Below, one piece after another: positions 8,862 to 19,058 of a stretch of 64,000 nt of DNA (position 1 is its first letter; each line of letters opens with the position of its first letter). The notes under the pieces are model-generated. The model was not told the DNA's origin. It did not search any database and worked only from the letters and a program-made list of their open reading frames with translations. Position numbers and translations under genes: made by a program. The DNA lies in contig NZ_CAJHCQ010000013.1 of the NCBI RefSeq assembly GCF_904848665.1, positions 62,001 through 126,000 on the forward strand, read 5' to 3'. The stretch comes from Paraburkholderia hiiakae (lineage in GTDB: Bacteria; Pseudomonadota; Gammaproteobacteria; Burkholderiales; Burkholderiaceae).

Positions 8862-9087
8862 CGTTCCCGCCCTTCGGCGCGGCTCCCACGCCCGGGGCCG
8901 CCGCCGCCGCAAGGCATTCGGGGCAGAGGCAGCGCCCGCGCGGGTCGAGCTTACTGGAGGGCAAGGCGGGCAGCGACTTGCACCAGCAATCAAAGGGTTC
9001 AGTGTTCCTGCCGCAGTCGAAGCTGTTCCCGCAGCGCGGGCAGCGGGGGCTTTTCATGCCGGTGGCGGGCACGGCGGAGGCGGTCAT
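8851..9087 (-). CDS. Cysteine-rich CWC family protein
   Basis: About 78 residues, from an ATG at 9087 preceded by GAGAGGAG on the minus strand. The pattern CPRCGNSFDCG, then CWC, then CLCPECL gives eight cysteines in the order of the small cysteine-rich CWC family, probably metal-binding. The function of the family is unknown. An alternative start at 9057 (MKSPRCPRCG) would remove ten poorly conserved residues. Its stop overlaps the end of the convergent TPR gene by 11 bp. Confidence 0.7.
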   Translation of the reverse strand: MTASAVPATGMKSPRCPRCGNSFDCGRNTEPFDCWCKSLPALPSSKLDPRGRCLCPECLAAAAAPGVGAAPKGGNAMP

Positions 9088-9377
9088 GGCGCGCACTCCT
9101 CTCGAAGCCATGGGTTGGCGACACACAGATGATGCCACAGCCCGGGCGCGTGTCCTTCGCCGGGCTTTTCACGTCGCGCCTTTCCCTCCCGCCTATTTCT
9201 CGCGCATCTTTCTCCCGATTTCGCCCCGTTTTGCCGCGCTGCCGATGCAATGGTGCCCATGTTGCGCATGCGCCTCGCTGCTGCGTTCGATGCGCGGCGC
9301 TTGCCCGCCGTTTTCCCTGCTGCACCGCGCCAGTCCTGTACAATCCGGCCTGTTTCGACCGTTTTACGGCCGCGTTT

Positions 9378-9422
9378 TTCGTCCGCGGATCTTCGTCCGC
9401 GAGTTTCGTCCGTTTTTCGTCC
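9378..9422 (+). repeat. Four near-regular TTCGTCC repeats before argB
   Basis: TTCGTCC occurs at 9378, 9392, 9405 and 9416, at spacings of 14, 13 and 11 bp, ending 14 bp before the argB start. The copies at 9378 and 9392 extend to TTCGTCCGCG. The 348-bp gap before argB otherwise holds a possible -10 (TACAAT, about 9338-9343) and no gene. Confidence 0.6.
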
Positions 9423-9435
9423 AGTCTCCGCCGCC

Positions 9436-10335
9436 ATGTCCGAGCCTCTCGACCTTACGCAGATCGCACCCACCCTGAAAGCCGAAATCCTGGCCGAAGC
9501 GCTGCCTTACATTCGCCAGTACCACGGCAAGACCGTCGTTATCAAGTACGGCGGCAACGCCATGACCGAAGAGCGGCTCAAGCAGGGCTTCGCGCGCGAC
9601 GTCATCCTGCTCAAGCTCGTGGGCATCAATCCGGTCATCGTGCACGGCGGCGGCCCGCAAATCGACACGGCGCTCAAGAAGATCGGCAAGCAAGGCACCT
9701 TCATCCAGGGCATGCGCGTAACCGATGAAGAGACCATGGAAGTCGTCGAGTGGGTGCTCGGCGGCGAGGTGCAGCAGGACATCGTCACGCTCATCAACCA
9801 CTTCGGCGGCCACGCGGTCGGCCTGACCGGCAAGGACGGCGGCCTGATCCACGCACGCAAGCTGATGATGCCGGACCGCGACAACCCCGGTCAGTACATC
9901 GACATCGGCCAGGTGGGCGAAGTCGAGGCAATTAACCCGGCGGTCGTGAAGGCGCTTCAGGACGACGCGTTCATTCCGGTGATCTCGCCGATCGGCTTCG
10001 GCGAAGACGGCCTGTCGTACAACATCAACGCCGACCTCGTGGCGGGCAAGCTCGCGGTGGTGCTCAACGCCGAAAAGCTCGTGATGATGACGAACATTCC
10101 CGGCGTGATGGACAAGGCGGGCAACCTCCTCACCGACCTCTCGGCCCGCGAAATCGACGCCCTGTTCGAAGACGGCACGATCTCGGGCGGCATGCTGCCG
10201 AAGATCTCGTCGGCGCTCGACGCGGCCAAGAGTGGCGTGCGCTCGGTGCACATCATCGACGGCCGCATCGAGCACTCGGTGCTGCTGGAAATCCTGACCG
10301 AACAGCCGTTCGGCACGATGATCCGCTCGCATTAA
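9436..10335 (+). CDS. argB: Acetylglutamate kinase
   Basis: A 299-residue ArgB that phosphorylates N-acetyl-L-glutamate in arginine biosynthesis. VVIKYGGNAM (phosphate loop), VHGGGPQI (substrate-binding glycines) and the end GGMLPKISSALDA are the family signatures. The start chosen is ATG 9436 (MSEPLDLTQIA). The N-terminal helix ahead of the kinase core and the length near 300 are typical of the arginine-sensitive hexameric type, so feedback inhibition by arginine is likely. The longer upstream frame has no family similarity. Confidence 0.96.
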   Translation: MSEPLDLTQIAPTLKAEILAEALPYIRQYHGKTVVIKYGGNAMTEERLKQGFARDVILLKLVGINPVIVHGGGPQIDTALKKIGKQGTFIQGMRVTDEETMEVVEWVLGGEVQQDIVTLINHFGGHAVGLTGKDGGLIHARKLMMPDRDNPGQYIDIGQVGEVEAINPAVVKALQDDAFIPVISPIGFGEDGLSYNINADLVAGKLAVVLNAEKLVMMTNIPGVMDKAGNLLTDLSAREIDALFEDGTISGGMLPKISSALDAAKSGVRSVHIIDGRIEHSVLLEILTEQPFGTMIRSH

Positions 10336-10387
10336 GCACCTTCCCACCCGCGGCGGCAGCGTGCCGCCGCCGCGTCTCACGCCCGAG

Positions 10388-11131
10388 ATGACCGACTCCA
10401 GCCTTCATGCCAGGCGCGCCCGGCGCCGGCCGCGCCGCGTCGCCCGCACGACGGGCGGCCCTGTCTGGCTCTTCGATCTCGACAACACGCTGCACAATGC
10501 GTCGCGCGCGATTTTCCCGGCCATCAACGCCGGGATGACGCAATACATCATCGATGCGCTCGGCGTGAACCGCGACGAAGCCAATCACCTGCGCACGAGC
10601 TACACGCGCCGCTACGGCGCGACGCTGCTCGGCCTCACGCGCCATCATCCGATCGACCCGCACGACTTCCTCAAGGTCGTGCATACCTTCGACGACCTGC
10701 ACGGCATGCTGCACGCCGAGCGCGGCCTCGCCCGCACGCTCGCCGCCCTGCCGGGGCGCAAGATCGTCCTCACCAACGGCCCCGAGAACTATGCGCACGC
10801 GGTGCTCGCGGCGCTCGGCATCGAGCGGCTCTTCGAGCGCGTGATCGCCATCGAAGGTATGCGCTCGCGCAGCCACTGGCGCGCCAAGCCCGACCGCGCG
10901 ATGCTGCGCGGCACGCTGCGCCGGGCGGGCGTGGCCCTCGCGGATGCGATCCTGATCGAAGACACGCGCAGCCACCTCAAGCGCTATCGGTGTCTTGGCA
11001 TCCGCACCGTATGGATCACGGGGCATTTGCCGGCGCATCTGCCGGGCACTGGCAGGCCCCACTATGTCGATCGTCGCATTCGTTCGCTAAAATCCCTGAA
11101 ACCAGGCCTGCAGTCGGGACGCTCGAAGTAA
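10388..11131 (+). CDS. HAD-family pyrimidine 5'-nucleotidase
   Basis: About 247 residues. HAD motif I is FDLDNTLH (nucleophile Asp and acid/base Asp), motif II is VLTNG, the motif III lysine is in RAKPDRAML, and motif IV is LIEDT. The helical cap GMTQYIIDALGV and TRRYGATLLGL match the pyrimidine 5'-nucleotidase subfamily (SDT1/YjjG-like), which hydrolyses UMP/CMP or acts as a housecleaning phosphatase. The start is uncertain: GTG at 10361 is in frame, and neither start has a strong ribosome site. It sits between argB and slmA, probably in the same transcription unit. Confidence 0.82.
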   Translation: MTDSSLHARRARRRPRRVARTTGGPVWLFDLDNTLHNASRAIFPAINAGMTQYIIDALGVNRDEANHLRTSYTRRYGATLLGLTRHHPIDPHDFLKVVHTFDDLHGMLHAERGLARTLAALPGRKIVLTNGPENYAHAVLAALGIERLFERVIAIEGMRSRSHWRAKPDRAMLRGTLRRAGVALADAILIEDTRSHLKRYRCLGIRTVWITGHLPAHLPGTGRPHYVDRRIRSLKSLKPGLQSGRSK

Positions 11132-11176
11132 AACGGGGGAGCGTAAGCCCAGAGGCCAACGCCAGGGACGATATCC

Positions 11177-11863
11177 ATGCAGCCGACAGAAACGCGTGAA
11201 GCAGTCGAAGCAGCAGAATCGCCGGGCGCGGCCCGCCGCGCCCCCCGCCCGAAACCGGGCGAACGCCGTATCCACATTCTCCAGACGCTCGCCACCATGC
11301 TCGAGGCGCCGCGTGGCGAGAAAATCACCACCGCGGCGCTGGCCGCGCGCCTGGGGGTTTCCGAGGCCGCGCTGTATCGCCATTTCGCGAGCAAGGCCCA
11401 GATGTACGAGGGCCTGATCGACTTTATCGAGCAGACGCTCTTCGGGCTCATCAACCAGATCGTCGAAAAAGAGCCGAGCGGCGTCCTGCAGGCGCGTGCG
11501 ATTGCCCTGATGCTCGTCAATTTTTCTACGCGCAACGCGGGCATGACCCGCGTACTGACCTGCGAAGCCCTTGTGGGCGAGCACGAGCGCCTCGCCGAAC
11601 GCGTGAACCAGATGCTCGATCGCGTCGAGGCGTCGCTGCGTCAGTGTCTGCGCGTTGCCGTCGCGCAAGAGGCGGAGCGCAGGGGAATTTCAGGGTCTGA
11701 CCATGTCAACGCGAAGGCCACCGCCAAAGGATACGATCCAACGGTCCGTGCGAATCTGGTCGTGCGCTATGTGATCGGTTGCTGGCATCGCTATGCGCAA
11801 AGCGGTTTCACTCGGTCACCGAGCGAGCACGCAGACGAGCAGATCCGCATCATTCTTCAATAG
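11177..11863 (+). CDS. slmA: TetR-family nucleoid occlusion factor SlmA
   Basis: A 228-residue TetR-fold protein. The helix-turn-helix is about residues 45-70 (TTAALAARLGVSEAALYRHFASKA). TLFGLINQIV and the dimer helices match SlmA, which binds chromosomal SBS sites and blocks FtsZ assembly over the nucleoid. An Ala/Pro/Arg-rich N-terminal arm of about 25 residues precedes the HTH. Position after argB and the HAD nucleotidase fits the Burkholderia arrangement. Confidence 0.88.
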   Translation: MQPTETREAVEAAESPGAARRAPRPKPGERRIHILQTLATMLEAPRGEKITTAALAARLGVSEAALYRHFASKAQMYEGLIDFIEQTLFGLINQIVEKEPSGVLQARAIALMLVNFSTRNAGMTRVLTCEALVGEHERLAERVNQMLDRVEASLRQCLRVAVAQEAERRGISGSDHVNAKATAKGYDPTVRANLVVRYVIGCWHRYAQSGFTRSPSEHADEQIRIILQ

Positions 11864-11923
11864 CGCGGCCGCGCGGCGTTCTTTCGTGGCGGCTGCTCGC
11901 GTCGCTACAAGGAGAACCGCCGC

Positions 11924-12514
11924 ATGAACCGTCCCGTTCCTCCCTTCGGCCTTCCGCCCATCCTGACGGGCCTCTCCGCCCATTGGGGATGGCTCATCGC
12001 GCGCGGTCTCGCCGCCATCATCTTCGGCGTGCTCGCCTTCTCGCTGCCCGGCCTCACCGTGCTCACGCTCGCCATCGTCTGGGGCGCCTACGCCATCGTC
12101 GACGGCGCGTTCGCGCTTATCTACGGTGCGCGCGGCGGCGGCACGCGGCGCTGGACCTACGTCATCATCGGTCTGATCGGTGTGATCGCCGGCCTCGTGG
12201 CGTTCTTCTGGCCCGGCGAGACCGCCATCGTCCTCGTGATGATCATCGGCGTGTGGGCGTTCTTCACGGGCATCTTCGAAATCGTCTACGCGATCCAGTA
12301 CCGGCACGCCATTGCGCATCCATGGGCGGTCGGGATTTCGGGGCTGCTGTCGGCCACGGTGGGCTTTTTCTTCGCGATGTTCCCCGGCGCGGGCGCCCTT
12401 TCGCTGATCTGGGTGATCGCCGCCTACGCGGTCCTCTACGGACTCTTGATGATCATCGCGGCCTTGCAGCTGCGTCGCTGGCGCAACGCGCATCCGTCTG
12501 CGCCCGGGAAGTGA
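11924..12514 (+). CDS. HdeD family (DUF308) membrane protein
   Basis: A 196-residue protein with about six hydrophobic segments in three similar pairs, each carrying G-x-x-A-(I/L)-x-x-G-type packing (for example GLAAIIFGVLAF). This matches the HdeD family named for acid resistance in E. coli. The inner-membrane location is clear; the function is poorly defined. A ribosome site AGGAGAAC precedes the ATG. About 310 bp follow before metX, holding the metX leader. Confidence 0.8.
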   Translation: MNRPVPPFGLPPILTGLSAHWGWLIARGLAAIIFGVLAFSLPGLTVLTLAIVWGAYAIVDGAFALIYGARGGGTRRWTYVIIGLIGVIAGLVAFFWPGETAIVLVMIIGVWAFFTGIFEIVYAIQYRHAIAHPWAVGISGLLSATVGFFFAMFPGAGALSLIWVIAAYAVLYGLLMIIAALQLRRWRNAHPSAPGK

Positions 12515-12662
12515 TGAGGCTTCGGGGCCTCGCGCGGCGCGCGGGCGCATGAAGGGAGGCGCAAGTGCGCCGGGCGGCGCCGTAGCGCCCGGGCCGCCTT
12601 TCCTGCGCTGCGCGTCGCTTTGCACTTTTTCCGATATACTCTGCGTTCCTTTTGCTATACCC

Positions 12663-12748
12663 ACGCGCCGATTTGCTGACTCGATTGCGGGCGCGTGAAC
12701 TCCGAGGGCTTCTAGCCTGGAGTTCGATATAAATGCGGCTAAAGAGGT
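12663..12748 (+). ncRNA. SAM-II riboswitch aptamer with inserted hairpin
   Basis: P1 is a perfect 6-bp stem, ACGCGC (12663-12668) with GCGCGT (12691-12696). GATTT (12670-12674) follows the 5' strand, ATTGC (12684-12688) precedes the 3' strand, and GTGAA follows it. TAAATGCGGCTAAAGAGG (12730-12747) supplies the pseudoknot strand and the hallmark GCTAAA. These elements match the SAM-II (SAM-alpha, metA-type) consensus in order and spacing. Between GTGA and TAAA a 29-nt hairpin is inserted (GAACTCC 12697-12703 with GGAGTTC 12719-12725, plus AGG/CCT). A possible -10, TATACT (12635-12640), lies just upstream. It is placed to control metX-metW in response to S-adenosylmethionine. Confidence 0.85.
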
Positions 12749-12820
12749 CGTCAGCTGCGCCAATCCTTTCGCACTCCGCGCCCGCCGACACCGTTTAGCC
12801 GCCCGAAAAACCAAGGCGGA
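12735..12820 (+). promoter_or_regulatory. Expression platform of metX riboswitch (mutually exclusive pairings)
   Basis: GCGGCTAAA (12735-12743), the pseudoknot strand of the aptamer, is perfectly complementary to TTTAGCCGC (12794-12802). The overlapping CCGCC (12799-12803) is in turn complementary to GGCGG (12815-12819) inside the metX ribosome site AAGGCGGA. The two pairings exclude each other. I infer that without SAM the 9-bp pairing frees the ribosome site, and that with SAM the aptamer takes its strand back so CCGCC masks the ribosome site. Confidence 0.55.
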
Positions 12821-12824
12821 ACGA

Positions 12825-13966
<1,142 letters not shown>

Positions 13967-13970
<4 letters not shown>

Positions 13971-14575
13971 ACCAGAGCGCTTTCGACAGTCTTTCCGGCC
14001 GTCCCGACTTTCGCACCATCGCGCGCTGGATCGAACCGCGCGCGAAAGTGCTCGACCTCGGCTGCGGCGACGGCTCGCTGCTCTCGCTTCTCACCGAGGA
14101 GCTTGAGTGCACGGGCTACGGCATCGAGATCAACGACGCGGGGGTGCTCGCTTCGGTGAAGAACGGCATCAACGTGATCCAGCAAAACCTGGAAGACGGC
14201 CTACGCCTCTTCGAGGACGCAAGCTTCGACTTCGCGATCCTCTCGCAAACGCTGCAGACCATTCACCAGACGGCCGCGATCCTGCGCGAGACGGCGCGCG
14301 TGGGCAAGGAGTGCATCGTCTCGTTTCCGAACTTCGGCTACTGGCCGCACCGGCTTTCGGTGCTGCGCGGACGCATGCCGGTTTCGAAGTCGCTGCCCTA
14401 CCAGTGGCATAACACGCCGAACGTGCGTGTTCTCACGGTGAAGGACTTCGAGGCGCTCGCGCCCGAGGTGGGCATCGAAATTCTCGACCGCGCCGTACTC
14501 CATGGGGGCCAGACCGTTCGATGGGGCGTGAACTGGCGTGGTAGTCTTGCGGTCTATCGCGTGAGAAAAAAATGA
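13967..14575 (+). CDS. metW: Methionine biosynthesis protein MetW
   Basis: A 202-residue protein with a class I methyltransferase-like fold: the SAM-type loop VLDLGCGDGSLLS near residues 26-38, then LSQTLQTIHQT and SFPNFGYWPHRL, diagnostic of MetW. Genes of this family are nearly always coupled to metX, as here by a 4-bp overlap. MetW is thought to partner MetX and be needed for its activity; direct methyltransferase activity is not established. Confidence 0.94.
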
Positions 14576-14602
14576 CGCCGTGCGCGGCGTCGCGTGTTTT
14601 TC
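14574..14602 (+). terminator. Probable terminator after metW
   Basis: A 7-bp stem GACGCCG / CGGCGTC with a 4-nt loop overlaps the metW stop codon and is followed after 5 nt by a T run. The separated T run makes it weaker than the others. Confidence 0.5.
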
Positions 14603-14656
14603 TGCCCGACCGGTTCACCTGCAACCGCACCCAACACCGCCGCCGCTAACGACGAC

Positions 14657-16051
14657 ATGCAGAATCCGCCCCACGAGGCACCCGCTCTTACCGCTCACGA
14701 ATCCCACCCCGGCTGGCGTGCGTATCTGAATACGCACATGCTGATCTGCGTGTTCCTCGGCTTTACCTCCGGGCTGCCGCTCTTCACGCTCGTCTATCTG
14801 GTGCAGGCGTGGCTGCGCTCCGAGGGCGTCAATCTCAAGGAGATCGGCCTCTTCGCGCTGATCCAGTTCCCGTATACCTGGAAGTTCGTCTGGGCGCCGC
14901 TCATGGACCGCTATGTGCCGCGCCTGCCGGGCTGGCGCCCGGGCCGGCGGCGCGGCTGGATGCTCGTCACGCAAATTCTGGTGGCGCTCGCCATCGGCAC
15001 GCTCGGCTACGTTTCGCCGAAAGATTCGATCTGGACCGTGGCCGCGCTCACCGCGCTCGTGGCGTTCTTCGGCGCGAGCCAGGACATCTCCATCGACGCC
15101 TACCGGCGTGAACTGCTCACCGACACGCAACAGGGTCTCGGCAACGCCGTGCACGTGAACGCCTACAAGATCGCGGCGCTCGTGCCAGGTTCGCTCGCAC
15201 TGATCCTTTCCGACCACCTGCCATGGAGCACCGTGTTCGTGGTCACGGCGGCGTTCATGATTCCCGGCATGATCATGACGCTCGTGGTGAGCGAGCCCGA
15301 AGTGCACGGCGCGCCGCCGAGGAACCTGCGTGAAGCGATCGTGCAGCCGTTCGCCGAGTTCGTGCGCCGCGACGGCCTCGCCGCGGCGCTGTTCGTACTC
15401 GCCTTCATCTTCCTCTACAAACTCGGCGACACGATGGCGACCACGCTGTCCACATCGTTCTTCCTCGACATCGGCTATTCGCGCACCGAGATCGGCGTGA
15501 TCGCCAAGATGACGGCGTTCGGCGCGAGCCTCGCGGGCGGCATTGTCGGCGGCGTGGCGCTGGTGAAGATCGGCATTGGGCGCGGGCTCTGGATCTTCGG
15601 TTTCCTGCAGATGATTTCGACGCTCGGCTTCGCGTGGCTCGCGCAGCTCAGCGCGGCTTCGCCTTCGCTCGCGGCCATCTACGATGCCGTGCTCGCCGTG
15701 AGCCACGCGGTCTCGTGGGCCGCAGGTTTCTTCGGCGCGAACGTGCAATTCACGCTCGACCCGCGCGCGGTGGCGCTCGCGCTTGTCTACGGATTCGAGA
15801 CCTTTGCAACGGGACTCACGCTCGCCGCGTTCACTGCCTATATTGCAAGCACGACCGATCCGCGTTACACCGCCACGCAGTTCGCACTCTTCACGAGCCT
15901 GGCCTCCGTGCCGCGTACGCTGGCCTCCGCCGCGAGTGGCTACGTGGTCGCGAAGATCGGCTGGTCCGACTATTTCATCGTCTGCACGGTGCTCGCGGTA
16001 CCGGGTATGCTCCTGCTCATTCGTATTGCCCCGTGGAGAGTCCGGTCGTGA
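14657..16051 (+). CDS. ampG: AmpG family muropeptide MFS transporter
   Basis: About 464 residues from ATG 14657 (MQNPPHEAPAL); an in-frame GTG at 14594 would overlap the metW terminator and is unlikely. About 12 hydrophobic segments are visible. LGFTSGLPLFTL, WKFVWAPLMDR and SQDISIDAYRRELL are diagnostic of AmpG, which imports anhydro-muropeptides for peptidoglycan recycling and feeds AmpC induction. Its stop overlaps the GTG start of the M48 protease gene, suggesting coupling of two envelope functions. Confidence 0.88.
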   Translation: MQNPPHEAPALTAHESHPGWRAYLNTHMLICVFLGFTSGLPLFTLVYLVQAWLRSEGVNLKEIGLFALIQFPYTWKFVWAPLMDRYVPRLPGWRPGRRRGWMLVTQILVALAIGTLGYVSPKDSIWTVAALTALVAFFGASQDISIDAYRRELLTDTQQGLGNAVHVNAYKIAALVPGSLALILSDHLPWSTVFVVTAAFMIPGMIMTLVVSEPEVHGAPPRNLREAIVQPFAEFVRRDGLAAALFVLAFIFLYKLGDTMATTLSTSFFLDIGYSRTEIGVIAKMTAFGASLAGGIVGGVALVKIGIGRGLWIFGFLQMISTLGFAWLAQLSAASPSLAAIYDAVLAVSHAVSWAAGFFGANVQFTLDPRAVALALVYGFETFATGLTLAAFTAYIASTTDPRYTATQFALFTSLASVPRTLASAASGYVVAKIGWSDYFIVCTVLAVPGMLLLIRIAPWRVRS

Positions 16052-17175
16052 GCGTGCACGAGACCGCCGTGCAAAGCCAGCGTGCGCGGCAGCGCCGAGG
16101 CAAGCGCGCTCGCGCGCTCGCGATGGTCCTTGCCGCGGCCTGGCCGGCCCTTTCTGCCTGGAGTGCTTCAGCTGCCGATAACCCGGCCGCCACGAGCGCC
16201 CCGGCGGCCGTGCCGGGCAACCCCGCAACGCCGCCAGCGGTCAGCGCCGCGAGCGCAAGCATCGGTGCAATCAATCCAACGAATAGCGCAAACGGTGCAG
16301 CAAACAGCGGTGCGAGCACGAATGCCACGCCGGACAACGTCGCCCCTGGCGCGCCGAACACGGGCCGCGTGGTGCGCTTCGGCAACGCCGCGGTGTACCG
16401 CAACCTGATTCCCTCGCCGATGCTCGAAGCGCAGGCCACTGCGGAATTCAACGAGATCGTGCGCGGCGCGGCCCATTCGAATCGCCTCTATGCCGAAAGC
16501 GATCCGCACGTGCAGCGCGTGCGGGCGTTCGTCGACCGGCTCGCGCCTTACGCGCTGAAGTGGAGCGATCGCGTCAAGAACTGGAAGTGGGAAGTGGCGG
16601 TGATCCGCTCGAACGACATTCGCATGTACGCCCTGCCGGGCGGCAAGATCGTCGTGTACGGCGGCCTGCTCGACCGCGTGAAGCTCAACGACAACGAGTT
16701 CGGCATGCTGCTCGGCCACGAGATCGCGCATGCGGTGCGCGAGCACGTGCGCGAGCGCCTTGGCGAACAGCAGGCCGCGCAGATCGAATCGGGCAGCGTG
16801 CCGCAACTCTTCGGGCTCGCGGATCTCGGTGTGTTTCCGCTCGGTATCGGCTCACAGCTCGTGGAGATGCACTACGGCCGCGCCGACGAAACCGAAGCCG
16901 ACGTGATCGGCAGCGATATCGCCTCGCGCGCGGGCTTCGATCCGCGCGCCGCGCTCACGCTCTGGGACAAGCTCGCGGTGGCGACACGCGCCGACCGCGA
17001 CCAGGGCTTCATCTACGTGCATCCGTACACGCCGGCGCGTCGCGCGGACATCGCCAAGCGCCTCGCGGACATGATGCCGCTCTACGCGAAGGCTATCGGC
17101 AAGCCGCTCGCCGAGTTGCCCGACTACGAGGGCATCCCGGCCGTGCAGAAGCGCAAGGTGGTTTCGGCGCCGTGA
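16048..17175 (+). CDS. M48 family metallopeptidase, exported
   Basis: 375 residues from GTG 16048, which overlaps the ampG stop as GTGA and has GGAG 9 bp upstream. A basic N-terminus, hydrophobic core and ASA-AD junction near residue 40 form a Sec signal peptide. An Ala/Pro/Asn-rich linker follows to about residue 110. The zinc site is HEIAH (His224, His228), with the third ligand Glu in ETEAD. Periplasmic M48 proteases of this kind (BepA/LoiP-like) help outer-membrane protein quality control. Confidence 0.85.
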   Translation: MSVHETAVQSQRARQRRGKRARALAMVLAAAWPALSAWSASAADNPAATSAPAAVPGNPATPPAVSAASASIGAINPTNSANGAANSGASTNATPDNVAPGAPNTGRVVRFGNAAVYRNLIPSPMLEAQATAEFNEIVRGAAHSNRLYAESDPHVQRVRAFVDRLAPYALKWSDRVKNWKWEVAVIRSNDIRMYALPGGKIVVYGGLLDRVKLNDNEFGMLLGHEIAHAVREHVRERLGEQQAAQIESGSVPQLFGLADLGVFPLGIGSQLVEMHYGRADETEADVIGSDIASRAGFDPRAALTLWDKLAVATRADRDQGFIYVHPYTPARRADIAKRLADMMPLYAKAIGKPLAELPDYEGIPAVQKRKVVSAP

Positions 17176-17205
17176 AAGCGGGTTCGCAGCGCGCCGGGAT
17201 GAGCG

Positions 17206-17985
17206 TCAGCTCTTGACCTTGTAGTCGTAGTCGATAGTCAGCGGCGCGTGGTCGCTGAACTTGATGTCCTTGAAGATCGACGTTTTCTTCGCCTTGTGCG
17301 CAATGCCGGGCGTTGCGATCTGATAGTCGATACGCCACCCCACGTTCTTCGCATACGCCTGGCCGCGGTTGCTCCACCACGTGTACTGCTCGGGGCGCGG
17401 GTCGAGCGTGCGGAACACGTCCACGTAGCCCACGTCGTCGAAGAGGCTCGTGAGCCACGCGCGCTCTTCGGGCAGGCAACCCGAATTCTTCTGGTTGCCC
17501 TTCCAGTTCTTGATATCGATTTCCTTGTGGACGATGTTCACGTCGCCGCACACGATCACTTCGCGCTCGCGCTTGAGTTCAGCGAGATGCGGCATGAATT
17601 CATCCATGAAGCGGTACTTCGCGGCCTGACGCTCGTCGCCGCTCGAGCCCGAAGGTACGTAGACCGAAATCACCGAGAGCTTGCCGTAGCGCGTTTCCAC
17701 GTAGCGCCCTTCCGGGTCGAACTCCTCACTGCCGAAACCGATGATGACGTCATCGGGCTCGTAGCGCGAGTAAACGCCCGCGCCGCTATAGCCCTTCTTC
17801 ACCGCATGCTGGAAGTAGCCCGTGAAGTCGTGCGGCGCGAGGAACTCGGGCGTCATGTCGTCCTGCGAGCACTTGATCTCCTGCACGCAGAGCACGTCGG
17901 CTTTCTGTTCGCCGAACCATTCGAAAAAGCCCTTCTTCGCCGCCGAGCGGATGCCATTCAGATTCGCGGTGATCACACGCAACAT
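17206..17985 (-). CDS. xthA: Exodeoxyribonuclease III
   Basis: A 259-residue EEP-fold nuclease for abasic-site repair. The start MLRVITANLNGIRSA carries the metal-site Asn. QEIKC gives the catalytic Glu, the DVNIVH region gives the Asp/Asn pair, and SDHAPLTIDY near the C-terminus gives the catalytic Asp-His. Length matches the family (about 260). It is convergent with the M48 gene. Confidence 0.95.
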   Translation of the reverse strand: MLRVITANLNGIRSAAKKGFFEWFGEQKADVLCVQEIKCSQDDMTPEFLAPHDFTGYFQHAVKKGYSGAGVYSRYEPDDVIIGFGSEEFDPEGRYVETRYGKLSVISVYVPSGSSGDERQAAKYRFMDEFMPHLAELKREREVIVCGDVNIVHKEIDIKNWKGNQKNSGCLPEERAWLTSLFDDVGYVDVFRTLDPRPEQYTWWSNRGQAYAKNVGWRIDYQIATPGIAHKAKKTSIFKDIKFSDHAPLTIDYDYKVKS

Positions 17986-18077
17986 GTCTTCTTTCCTCTT
18001 GATTTTGCGTTGCTTTTACGTTTTCTCGCGCCGCGGCGCTGGACTGCACTGCCGGGCGCGAGCGGATACGGTCGGTC

Positions 18078-18914
18078 TCAGTCGATCTTGAGACCCTTGA
18101 GCTCGGGCTTGGCCGGCGGGAATTCGAGCTTGAGGCTTTCCATCAGGCGCAGCAGCAACTCACCCACCATGACGTTGCGATGCGACTTCGAATCCGCGGG
18201 AATCACGAACCACGGCGCGTATTCCGTAGAGGTGGCCGCGAGCGCGTCCTGGTACGAGGCCTGGTAGGCGTCCCATTGCTTGCGAGCTTCGAGATCCGAT
18301 ACGTCGAACTTCCAATGCTTGGTCGGATCGTCGATACGCGCCTGGATGCGGCTTCGCTGCTCGTCCTTCGAGATATGCAGCATGCACTTGATGATCGACG
18401 TGCCGCTCTGCGCGAGCAGCGCCTCGAAATCGCGAATCTGGCGGTAACGGCGCTCGCATTCGGCAGAGTCGATCTGGCCGATCACGCGCGGCACGAGCAC
18501 ATCTTCGTAGTGGCTGCGGTTGAAGATGGCAAGCTCCCCCGCCCCCGGCACCTGCAGATGCACGCGCCAGAGAAAGTCGCGCGAAGCCTCGATGGGCGTG
18601 GGCGCGCGAAACGGCACGATGCGCAGGCCGAGCGGGTCGACCTCGCGGAATACGCCGCGGATCGTGCCGTCCTTGCCGCTCGTGTCCATGCCCTGCAGCA
18701 CGAGCAGCACGCGCTGGTGACGCTGTGAATGCAGACGCTCCTGCAGCACGTCGAGCTTCTTGCCGATTTCGGAGAGGCGCTCGCGGTCGCCGTCCTTGCT
18801 GCCGCTCGAAAACGGTTTCGCGGTGGGGTCGAGCGCGCTGAGCGAGAAGGTCTGCGTCTTCTTGTCGCTGAAGTACGGCACGCGGTAATCGTCGAGACTC
18901 GGGACCTTGGACAT
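18078..18914 (-). CDS. ppk2: Polyphosphate kinase 2 family protein
   Basis: 278 residues from the ATG at 18914, which is preceded by GAGAGGAGAAC; the longer upstream frame is spurious. Walker A GMDTSGKDGT is residues 75-84. FNRSHYEDVLVPR carries the lid-module basic residues, and KHWKFDVSD and YAPWFVIPAD are also typical. PPK2 enzymes use polyphosphate to phosphorylate nucleoside mono- or diphosphates. The subclass cannot be fixed by eye. Confidence 0.9.
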   Translation of the reverse strand: MSKVPSLDDYRVPYFSDKKTQTFSLSALDPTAKPFSSGSKDGDRERLSEIGKKLDVLQERLHSQRHQRVLLVLQGMDTSGKDGTIRGVFREVDPLGLRIVPFRAPTPIEASRDFLWRVHLQVPGAGELAIFNRSHYEDVLVPRVIGQIDSAECERRYRQIRDFEALLAQSGTSIIKCMLHISKDEQRSRIQARIDDPTKHWKFDVSDLEARKQWDAYQASYQDALAATSTEYAPWFVIPADSKSHRNVMVGELLLRLMESLKLEFPPAKPELKGLKID

Positions 18915-19058
18915 GCTTTGTTCTCCTCTCTCTCGTGAATACAGATGGCAAAGCGAGCTAACGCCCTGGCGCTCGCCTGAAGCGGCAAGGCGGCGCCGCA
19001 CTGCTACGCACGACGCCGCCTTGCCAGCATGCCCGAATCCGGCGGGCCGCACCCAAAC

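Noticed and set aside
14615..16228. 537-residue minus-strand open frame
   Set aside because: Antisense of ampG with Arg/Glu/His-rich nonsense composition.
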